Origin: Bacteroidales bacterium UBA2559
GTDB lineage: Bacteria > Bacteroidota > Bacteroidia > Bacteroidales > Bacteroidaceae
Assembly: GCA_002340405.1 (NCBI GenBank)
Contig: DDLZ01000015.1
Location: forward strand, 4,473 to 17,431
Length of the DNA: 12,959 nucleotides
Direction: 5' to 3'
Of the stretch, positions 7,598-12,959 are shown piece by piece. Under the pieces are notes generated by a model that saw only the letters and a program-made list of their open reading frames with translations, made no database searches and had not been told where the DNA came from. Within the stretch, counting starts at the first letter, position 1. Every line of letters begins with the position of its first letter. A program made the position numbers and the translations under genes.

Positions 7598-7628
7598 CAA
7601 ATATAGTCATTCTGTTTGATGCGTCATA
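7598..7628 (-). promoter_or_regulatory. Candidate Bacteroides-type promoter for the catabolic operon
   Basis: On the minus strand, TATATTTG (7605-7598) is an exact match to the Bacteroides -7 consensus TAnnTTTG. Nineteen bases upstream is TATG (7628-7625), three of four matches to the -33 TTTG. Transcription would start near 7590, leaving about 30 bases of leader before the reductase ATG at 7560. The element overlaps the 3' end of ispH. No terminator is visible between ispH and the reductase, so read-through is also possible. Confidence 0.42.
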
Positions 7629-8473
7629 ATAAAATCACGACACTCTTCCATAAGCCACTTGGGAGTTGATGTTGCTCCGCAGATACCTATTGAACTTACT
7701 CCTTTGAGCAGATCAAGATTTATATCTTCTTTACTTTCAATGAAATATGAATGCGGGTTTACTTTAAGACATTCGTTGAACAGTACTTTTCCGTTGGAGC
7801 TTTTCCGTCCTGACACAAATAGGATTACGTCATGCCGGCTTGCAAATCCACGGATATTCTCCCGTCGGTGCGAAACCTGTCCGCAGACAGTGTTATTATG
7901 TATAAAACGATGTCCCTCTTTGACTCTTTCAGCTATCTTTTCAATGAGTTGGCTGTAACTGGATGCCGATTTGGTGGTTTGCGAATATAGGAAAATATCT
8001 TTTGTGAAATCGATCAGATCAATTTCATCGGACGATTCTATCACAAGGGCATTGCCATCGGTCTGCCCGACAAGTCCCAATACTTCGGCATGGCCTTTCT
8101 GTCCAAATATTATTATCTGCTGAGTTGCCGGGTCCATTTCCCGATACTGTTTGTGAATGCGTTGTTGGAGCTTAAGCACGACAGGGCATGTGGCATCAAT
8201 AATGGTAATGCCGTTTTGTCGGGCAATGTTGTATGTTGATGGAGGTTCGCCATGAGCACGTAGCAGTACTTTGGTATCATGAAGCGTATTCAATTCGTCA
8301 TGGTTTATGGTCTTCAGACCCAGTTTCTGCAGACGGGTACATTCGATTCCGTTGTGGACTATGTCGCCAAGACAATAGAGCCCGTCGCCCTTGCGCAGTT
8401 CCTCTTCTGCCTTTCCGATGGCCGAAAGCACACCGAAGCAGAATCCCGAATCGCGATCAATCTCTATCTTCAT
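7607..8473 (-). CDS. ispH: 4-hydroxy-3-methylbut-2-enyl diphosphate reductase
   Basis: IspH (LytB) is the last enzyme of the MEP isoprenoid pathway, a [4Fe-4S] enzyme that reduces HMBPP to IPP and DMAPP. The 288-residue sequence keeps the cluster cysteines Cys12 (SGFCFGV), Cys96 (DATCP) and Cys197 (NTVCGQ). It also keeps His40, His74 (RAHG), His128 and Glu130 (GQKGHAE), Thr167, the SSN triad at 225-227 and Ser269 (GATST). Many positions match E. coli numbering exactly. The ATG at 8473 lies inside the end of cmk (17-base overlap), so the two are translated from one message. The products feed the polyprenyl synthase encoded farther right in the window. Confidence 0.97.
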   Translation of the reverse strand: MKIEIDRDSGFCFGVLSAIGKAEEELRKGDGLYCLGDIVHNGIECTRLQKLGLKTINHDELNTLHDTKVLLRAHGEPPSTYNIARQNGITIIDATCPVVLKLQQRIHKQYREMDPATQQIIIFGQKGHAEVLGLVGQTDGNALVIESSDEIDLIDFTKDIFLYSQTTKSASSYSQLIEKIAERVKEGHRFIHNNTVCGQVSHRRENIRGFASRHDVILFVSGRKSSNGKVLFNECLKVNPHSYFIESKEDINLDLLKGVSSIGICGATSTPKWLMEECRDFIMTHQTE

Positions 8474-9158
8474 TTGCAGATTTGATTTCCAAATACCGGT
8501 TCATCAGCCATTCATTCTGTTCTTCAAATGTCATGTGGCTGTTGTCCAATACAATTGCGTCATCGGCCTTTCTCAAAGGGGATACGGACCGATGTGAATC
8601 GATATAGTCTCTTTCCCGTACGTTTTTCAGTACATCTTCGAATTTGGGTTGTTCTCCTTTTTGCACCAGTTCGTCATAACGGCGCCGGGCGCGTATCTCT
8701 TCCGATGCAGTTATGAAAATCTTCAGCTCGGCATCGGGAAAGACGGTGGTCCCGATATCGCGACCATCCATTATGATTGCCCCTTCGGCACCCATGCGTC
8801 TCTGCTCTACAGTCATCGCTTCACGCACAAATCCTATTGCTGAAATAGGACTGACACTGTTTGAAACTTCCATCCCGCGGATTTCATTCTCAACATTTTC
8901 TCCATTCAGGATGGTGTATTGTCTGCCGTCACTATCCTTTCCAAAAGTTATTTTTATGTTGTTTATCTCTTTGCGCAGGGACTCTTCATCAATGGTGTTA
9001 TCATGAATAAAGCCGCGTCTTAAGGCATATAGGGTAACGGCACGGTACATGGCACCCGTATCAATATAGGTATATCCCGTCTTTGCCGCAAGAGTCTTTG
9101 CCATAGTGCTTTTGCCACATGATGAATGTCCGTCAATCGCAATTATTATCTTTTTCAT
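8457..9158 (-). CDS. cmk: (d)CMP kinase
   Basis: Cytidylate kinase phosphorylates CMP/dCMP to the diphosphate in the cytosol. The 233-residue sequence has the P-loop GHSSCGKST (10-18) and the substrate segment DTGAMYRA (33-40). It also has [13 protein letters not shown] (131-143), typical of bacterial CMP kinases, and the LID region [21 protein letters not shown] (starting 181). The insertion around residues 60-115 is the CMP-binding domain characteristic of bacterial Cmk. The ATG lies three bases after the porQ stop, and the gene end overlaps ispH by 17 bases, so porQ, cmk and ispH form one operon. Confidence 0.97.
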   Translation of the reverse strand: MKKIIIAIDGHSSCGKSTMAKTLAAKTGYTYIDTGAMYRAVTLYALRRGFIHDNTIDEESLRKEINNIKITFGKDSDGRQYTILNGENVENEIRGMEVSNSVSPISAIGFVREAMTVEQRRMGAEGAIIMDGRDIGTTVFPDAELKIFITASEEIRARRRYDELVQKGEQPKFEDVLKNVRERDYIDSHRSVSPLRKADDAIVLDNSHMTFEEQNEWLMNRYLEIKSANEDRD

Positions 9159-9161
9159 TTT

Positions 9162-10148
9162 TTACAATATGAATGCTATGTTCAACAGCAACGATGATTC
9201 CGATACCTGATATTTGCCGTATGATACGAAAAAAGAGAATCTATCCAAATGTAGTCCTGCTCCCGTAGTCATTCCCGTAAAACCGCGGCTGCCTTTCTCC
9301 GACATCTCCAGACGGCGACAGAGATTGCATCCTGCTGCCAGATAGAACCGTTCGGTCAGAAACAGGTCGACGCCATACGACATATGACGCTTCAGAATCT
9401 CACTGAATTCTCTTTTTTCTTCATCGGTAAAATAGAAATCATCGGCATCCCAGTCGGTCAATCTGTCCAGAGTCAGCGTGAAGCGGAGTGGCGCATGTGC
9501 CGGTTTCCAAGAGACTCCCGTGCTCAGGTTAAAAGGAATTTTCTGGAAGGTGTTTTCAAACGCCTTGACCTGACCGCCCAGGTTTGTTGCGGCCAATCCT
9601 ATGGTCACCCCTTTGTCCTGCATGGAGTATAACAGTCCAATATTGACTCCTACCGCTATTGAAGTTTTGGAGCTGTAACGCGAACAGATAAAGTTTCCGG
9701 TCACACCGCCGTCCAGATTGTCGGTAAGCTTATAGGCATAGGTTATACCTACCTCCATATCTTTGCTTTTGAATGTCCCGGTTTCAATTCCGCTGGCGTC
9801 TCTCCCCTCCATCTTGCCGTAGTTGACATACATGGCATTGAATGCATATCGGGAACGGTCGTCAAGAGGACTGCTCCAACTGGCGCCCGCCACCTTTGTT
9901 TGAGCGAACCAGGTCATGGCATTAAGTCCGATTGTTGACGACGTGGTTCCTGCAAGCAGCGCAGGATTTGAGAGGAAAAGCGCTATATCGGCGTCGGGAA
10001 TAGATACCACGTTGCCGCCAAGCGCCGCCCCATGAGCCGAGGAGGGCAGTCTTGTAAACTCGAAGGCGGTCTGAAGATTCTGTCCGCTGGCAGTCTGCAG
10101 GCAGACAATCAGCCACAACAGCAGTACAAAAGTTAACGTTTTTTTCAT
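9162..10148 (-). CDS. porQ: Type IX secretion system protein PorQ
   Basis: This outer-membrane beta-barrel protein of the PorV/PorQ family is found in Bacteroidetes with or near type IX secretion components. From the ATG at 10148 the protein has 328 residues. It begins with a clear Sec signal peptide (MKKT, then hydrophobic LTFVLLLWLIVCL, then a cleavage region TASGQ near residue 23). The mature protein is rich in short amphipathic strands and glycines, with the N-terminal PorQ-like stretch LPSSAHGAALGGNVVSIPDAD...NPALLAG. It ends in an aliphatic/aromatic strand (LLLNIAFIL), as outer-membrane barrels do. A longer reading from a TTG at 10160 would put four residues before the signal peptide and is unlikely. 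The order porQ-cmk-ispH matches Porphyromonas gingivalis. Whether this genome has a full type IX system cannot be seen here. Confidence 0.87.
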   Translation of the reverse strand: MKKTLTFVLLLWLIVCLQTASGQNLQTAFEFTRLPSSAHGAALGGNVVSIPDADIALFLSNPALLAGTTSSTIGLNAMTWFAQTKVAGASWSSPLDDRSRYAFNAMYVNYGKMEGRDASGIETGTFKSKDMEVGITYAYKLTDNLDGGVTGNFICSRYSSKTSIAVGVNIGLLYSMQDKGVTIGLAATNLGGQVKAFENTFQKIPFNLSTGVSWKPAHAPLRFTLTLDRLTDWDADDFYFTDEEKREFSEILKRHMSYGVDLFLTERFYLAAGCNLCRRLEMSEKGSRGFTGMTTGAGLHLDRFSFFVSYGKYQVSESSLLLNIAFIL

Positions 10149-10157
10149 ATACGAAGG

Positions 10158-10165
10158 CAAAAGTA
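10158..10165 (-). promoter_or_regulatory. Possible -7 element upstream of porQ
   Basis: TACTTTTG on the minus strand (10165-10158) fits TAnnTTTG, but it ends only nine bases before the porQ ATG at 10148 and has no TTTG at -33. It would give an almost leaderless message. The rest of the 157-base divergent region between porQ and tonB is AT-rich, with no hairpin or clear operator. Confidence 0.22.
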
Positions 10166-10248
10166 ATCATTTGATTGTCAACCTCTGTTTATCTGTGCAA
10201 AAAAAACATAATATTGCGATTTTAGTTAGTACTAAAAGAAAAAAGAAT

Positions 10249-10276
10249 TATTTTTGCCAATAAAGTGTTATTTTTG
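10249..10276 (+). promoter_or_regulatory. Tandem Bacteroides-type -7 elements upstream of tonB
   Basis: TATTTTTG occurs twice, at 10249-10256 and 10269-10276, both exact to the TAnnTTTG consensus and 20 bases apart (two helical turns). The second would start transcription near 10283, about 22 bases before the tonB ATG. The first has a weak TTAG (10226-10229) at 19-base spacing as a -33 candidate. Either or both may serve tonB. Confidence 0.5.
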
Positions 10277-10305
10277 TCGATTCAAAGAACTTTAAAATTA
10301 AAAAT

Positions 10306-10998
10306 ATGGAAGTAAAGAAGTCTAAACATGCGGACCTTGAGAGAAGCAAGTCCACATTCTTGCTCATGGGTTTCGTATTTGCATTTGCCGTAATTTTTGT
10401 GGCATTGGAATGGACACAGGGTGCCGAGAAAGAGGACAATTCCGATATTTATGGTGTCAGGGATTTGACTTTCATTGACGAGGAAATGATCCCTATCACG
10501 TTGCCTGAGAAGAAGACGGTACAACCCCCTCCACAGTCCACCTCTAAAGCCGAGATCATCGAAATCATCGAAGATGATGCCGATGTTGTGGAAGATATAT
10601 TGATATCTACCGAGGACCAGACAACTTTTGTTGATATTTCGGCTATGGATGTGGTATATGTAGAGCCGGAACCCGAGGAGGAAGAGATATTCATGGTTGT
10701 TGAGGATCAGCCTGAATTCCCCGGAGGTACTGCGGCCCTTTTGGAATATTTGCGCAAAAACATTAAGTACCCGGCTATCTGTCGTGAAAATAACATCCAG
10801 GGACGTGTACTTATACAGTTTATTGTGAACAGGGATGGTACTGTTGTAGATCCTGAGGTTGTTAGAAGTGTTGACCCAAATCTTGACAGAGAGGCTTTGA
10901 GGGTTATCTCTACCATGCCTAAGTGGAAGCCGGGACTTCAGCGCGGTAAGCCTGTGCGTGTTAAGTTCACAGTACCGGTTAACTTCAAACTTAATTGA
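10306..10998 (+). CDS. TonB-family energy transducer
   Basis: This inner-membrane-anchored periplasmic protein couples the ExbB/ExbD proton-driven motor to outer-membrane TonB-dependent transporters. Its 230 residues begin with a short charged cytosolic tail and one membrane segment (about 17-36). A periplasmic linker follows (about 40-130) that is strongly acidic rather than Pro/Lys-rich, with one PPP and runs such as PEPEEEE. The TonB C-terminal domain (about 133-230) enters through DQPEFPGG and has the conserved YPA...N.IQGRV.IQF.VN.DGTV core and PKWKPG..RGKPVRVKFTVPV end. Bacteroidetes genomes hold many TonB paralogues, so no specific partner can be named. The adjacent genes are not SusC/SusD. 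The gene stands alone in transcription, with its own promoter candidate and a terminator-like hairpin starting at its stop codon. Confidence 0.92.
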   Translation: MEVKKSKHADLERSKSTFLLMGFVFAFAVIFVALEWTQGAEKEDNSDIYGVRDLTFIDEEMIPITLPEKKTVQPPPQSTSKAEIIEIIEDDADVVEDILISTEDQTTFVDISAMDVVYVEPEPEEEEIFMVVEDQPEFPGGTAALLEYLRKNIKYPAICRENNIQGRVLIQFIVNRDGTVVDPEVVRSVDPNLDREALRVISTMPKWKPGLQRGKPVRVKFTVPVNFKLN

Positions 10999-11049
10999 TA
11001 TAGATTTTGAAGAAGGGGTTTTTTAAGCCCCTTCTTCTTTATATCAATT
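10993..11049 (+). terminator. Nested hairpin/terminator at the tonB stop codon
   Basis: The inner stem pairs GAAGAAGGGG (11009-11018) with CCCCTTCTTC (11028-11037), followed by a short U/C-rich tail, which looks like a rho-independent terminator for tonB. Around it lies a second perfect 10-bp stem, AATTGATATA (10993-11002) with TATATCAATT (11040-11049), whose left arm contains the tonB TGA. The two stems are separated by a 6/2 asymmetric internal loop. The prenyl synthase ATG (11061) is only 11 bases beyond the outer arm. Confidence 0.75.
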
Positions 11050-11060
11050 CCGGATATTTT

Positions 11061-12035
11061 ATGTTTAAAGCTGATCAGATAGCTAAAGAGCTTGAGGATT
11101 ATCTTCAGGGTTTGGAATATGTCCGTAATCCTGAAGGATTATATATACCGGTTCGCTATGCCCTTTCAGCCGGGGGAAAAAGAATCCGGCCGGTGCTTCT
11201 GGTCATGGCTTACAATCTCTATTCCGATGAAATAAGAAAAGCTTTCGGCGCCGCCGCCGCAATGGAGATTTTCCATAACTTCACGCTTTTGCATGACGAT
11301 CTTATGGATAATGCCGATGTGAGACGCGGTATGGACACCGTACACAAAAAATGGAATGCCAACACGGCAATCCTCTCGGGTGATGTCATGCTTATGCTGG
11401 CATGCCGTTATTTGACAGATGCCTCGGGGAAGAACCCTAAACCGATTCTGGATATTGCTCTGGATACGTTCATAGGTATTATGGAGGGACAGCAGTATGA
11501 TATGGAGTTTGAGACTCGCGATGATGTAACAGAAGAGGATTATATCGAGATGATCCGTCTTAAGACTTCTGTGCTGCTTGCTGCCTGCCTCAAGATAGGT
11601 GCGCTCCTTGCAGGAGCCGGAGAATCGGACGCCAACCTCCTTTACCGGTTCGGCGAGAAGGTGGGACTGGCATTCCAAATTCAGGATGACCTGCTTGACG
11701 TATATGGGGACCCCAAGGTCTTCGGGAAAAAAACAGGAGGGGATATCCTGTGCAACAAGAAGACTTACCTCTATATAAATGCATACAGGCGTGCCGATGC
11801 TGCCATGCGAAAGGAGTTGGACAGGTGGAGAGTATATGACGGCGATGATCCGCAGTCTAAAATAGATGCCGTTAAGGAAGTATATGATGCCGTTCATGTC
11901 AGGGAGCAGTCGGAGAAGCTGATAGAATCTCTGTTCGGTCAGGCTGCCTCTGTTTTGGCCGAGGTGAACCTGCCCGATGCAAGAAAAACTGTTCTGGAGG
12001 AATATGTGAAAAAGCTGATGAACAGAGTTCAATAA
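11061..12035 (+). CDS. trans-Polyprenyl diphosphate synthase (FPP/GGPP-type)
   Basis: This class-I isoprenyl diphosphate synthase is cytosolic, all-helical and Mg2+-dependent, and condenses IPP with allylic diphosphates. Its 324 residues contain GGKRIRP (38-44), the first Asp-rich motif DDLMD (79-83) followed by RRG (88-90), GQQYDM (143-148), KT (168-169) and the second Asp-rich motif FQIQDDLLD (205-213). The first motif is the short DDxxD type, without the two-residue insertion of E. coli IspA. An aromatic Phe74 sits five residues before it. In the family this combination resembles type-I geranylgeranyl diphosphate synthases, so a C20 product is a reasonable guess. FPP or longer chains are not excluded. 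An 18-codon extension to a TTG at 11007 would run through the terminator hairpin, so ATG 11061 is the start. The next gene follows after six bases. Confidence 0.93.
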   Translation: MFKADQIAKELEDYLQGLEYVRNPEGLYIPVRYALSAGGKRIRPVLLVMAYNLYSDEIRKAFGAAAAMEIFHNFTLLHDDLMDNADVRRGMDTVHKKWNANTAILSGDVMLMLACRYLTDASGKNPKPILDIALDTFIGIMEGQQYDMEFETRDDVTEEDYIEMIRLKTSVLLAACLKIGALLAGAGESDANLLYRFGEKVGLAFQIQDDLLDVYGDPKVFGKKTGGDILCNKKTYLYINAYRRADAAMRKELDRWRVYDGDDPQSKIDAVKEVYDAVHVREQSEKLIESLFGQAASVLAEVNLPDARKTVLEEYVKKLMNRVQ

Positions 12036-12041
12036 AGAGTT

Positions 12042-12743
12042 ATGCCGTACAGAAGACTTCCCAATACAGATAAAGCCAGAATCCGTTCACTTGCAACAGC
12101 AGTGGACAAGATGAAGAACAGTTATTATTATGCTCCGGTTCTTTCACCTGAACTTTTTAACAGGGCGGAGAAGAAGTTACAGCAGTTCCGTGAGACTGTT
12201 GACCGCTATCTTGCAGCACAAAAAAGACAGATCAGCAACTCCAAATCGGACATATATCAGACCAGATTAAAAAACGCCCGTATGTATGTGTCGCATTTCC
12301 TGACTGTTTTTAATCTCTGTGTTAAACGGGGTGAAATGAAGACTTCCGACAGACTTTTCTATTCTCTTGACGAGAATAACGGGGAACTGCCCGATTTGTC
12401 AAGTGATATTTCGGTTATCCGATGCTGCCAAAATACCATAAAGGGTGAGAAGCTAAGGACCATGAAGGGCGGAATACCTATTTACAATCCCACAATTGCC
12501 AAAGTCAATGTCCACTTTGACCTTTTCCAGGAGTTGTATAACAAGCAGTGTGAACTTCGCAGGCTTACGGAAGAGAGCCTTGCTGCGGTTGCACTTATGC
12601 GACCTGAGATCGATGAGGTGATAGTTGAGGTATGGAATTCGGTCGAAAACTATTTTAAGGATCTTGAGGGCGAGAAAAAACTCAAATCTTGCCGGGATTA
12701 CGGCCTGATATATTATTACCGCAAAGGTGAAAAAACTGATTGA
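12042..12743 (+). CDS. Conserved Bacteroidales protein of unknown function
   Basis: I do not recognise a named domain. The 233-residue product begins MPYRRLPNTDKAR and is basic and largely alpha-helical by composition. It has no signal peptide or membrane segment. A central motif GGIPIYNPTIAKVNVHFDLF (143-162) sits between helical parts and is the most conserved-looking stretch. I recall similar hypothetical proteins in Bacteroides with the same N-terminus and IYNPTIAKV motif, but without an assigned role. It starts six bases after the prenyl synthase stop and overlaps the tatD start by 17 bases, so the three are co-transcribed. No catalytic signature is evident; a structural or nucleic-acid-associated role is possible but unsupported. 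Confidence 0.85.
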   Translation: MPYRRLPNTDKARIRSLATAVDKMKNSYYYAPVLSPELFNRAEKKLQQFRETVDRYLAAQKRQISNSKSDIYQTRLKNARMYVSHFLTVFNLCVKRGEMKTSDRLFYSLDENNGELPDLSSDISVIRCCQNTIKGEKLRTMKGGIPIYNPTIAKVNVHFDLFQELYNKQCELRRLTEESLAAVALMRPEIDEVIVEVWNSVENYFKDLEGEKKLKSCRDYGLIYYYRKGEKTD

Positions 12744-12959
12744 CACCCATTGTCATATATATACCAAGGAGTTTTACCATGATCTTCCTGAAGTGATAAG
12801 CCGTGCCCGTGAATCGGGGTTGGAATATCTTTTGCTGCCTAACATCAACAATTCTACCGTTGACAGGATGCTCCGCCTCTGTGACACCTGGCCGGATATT
12901 TGTAAACCCATGATCGGGCTTCATCCCGGTGATCTGGATGTAGATTTTCACAGGCAGCT
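12727..12959 (+). CDS. TatD-family metal-dependent hydrolase (partial, 5' end)
   Basis: The frame opens at GTG 12727 and reads M-K-K-L-I-D-T-H-C-H, the N-terminal HxH metal motif (His8, His10) of TatD-type deoxyribonucleases. Later comes IGLHPGD (63-69), the position of the family's G.HP motif. Seventy-seven codons are present before the window ends. TatD proteins are TIM-barrel phosphohydrolases linked to DNA 3'-end processing and D-aminoacyl-tRNA deacylation. This subgroup's substrate is unknown. The upstream in-frame stop is at 12706-12708 and no ATG lies between, so GTG is the best start. The first 17 bases overlap the preceding gene. Confidence 0.88.
   Translation, partial: MKKLIDTHCHIYTKEFYHDLPEVISRARESGLEYLLLPNINNSTVDRMLRLCDTWPDICKPMIGLHPGDLDVDFHRQ

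Noticed and set aside
10149..10160. TTG start for porQ
   Set aside because: It only adds four residues ahead of a normal signal peptide that begins at ATG 10148.
11007..11060. N-terminal extension of the prenyl synthase from TTG 11007
   Set aside because: The 18 extra codons are the terminator hairpin itself, and family members begin near the ATG at 11061.
11166..12032. Long antisense open frame (288 codons) opposite the prenyl synthase
   Set aside because: It mirrors a well-supported gene, shows no family motif, and its composition (many Cys, His, Ile) is typical of antisense translation.

Overview
The window looks like chromosomal DNA of a Bacteroidales bacterium (Bacteroides, Phocaeicola, Prevotella or a near relative). 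The signs are a PorQ-family type IX secretion protein next to cmk and ispH (an order I know from Porphyromonas gingivalis), a TonB of the Bacteroidetes type with an EFPGG entry into its C-terminal domain, a DUF349 repeat protein after mgtE, AT-rich leaders with little Shine-Dalgarno signal, and TAnnTTTG-type -7 promoter elements. It is almost fully coding. There is no RNA gene, CRISPR array, insertion sequence or gap longer than about 150 bases.

Layout. Bases 1-29 probably hold the last codons of an upstream plus-strand gene. mgtE (magnesium channel/transporter, 111-1454) and a five-repeat DUF349 protein (1555-3312) follow on the plus strand and end at a perfect 20-bp hairpin that can terminate transcription from both sides. 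A four-gene minus-strand cluster runs from 7560 down to 3411: aldo/keto reductase, amidohydrolase-type lactonase, FucP-like sugar permease and zinc-dependent sugar-acid dehydrogenase. Upstream of it on the same strand lies porQ - cmk - ispH (10148 down to 7607). A divergent intergenic region of about 150 bases leads to tonB (10306-10998, plus), a nested hairpin/terminator, and then a trans-prenyl diphosphate synthase, a conserved protein of unknown function and the start of a TatD-family hydrolase that runs off the right edge.

How the genes work together. porQ-cmk-ispH and prenyl synthase-unknown-tatD are housekeeping groups (CDP pools, isoprenoid precursors, polyprenyl chains, cell-surface export). 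The most interesting part is the four-gene catabolic cluster. The reductase resembles plant L-galactose dehydrogenase, and the zinc dehydrogenase resembles the E. coli LgoD/RspB group (L-galactonate or L-gulonate 5-dehydrogenase). With a lactonase-type amidohydrolase and a permease of the L-fucose family between them, they fit a short oxidative route: L-galactose taken up, oxidised to L-galactonolactone, opened to L-galactonate, and oxidised at C5 to D-tagaturonate, which could enter hexuronate catabolism. This is inferred from family resemblance and gene order; L-fucose or another sugar remains possible. Two of the three junctions are ATGA stop/start overlaps, so the genes are almost certainly one operon.
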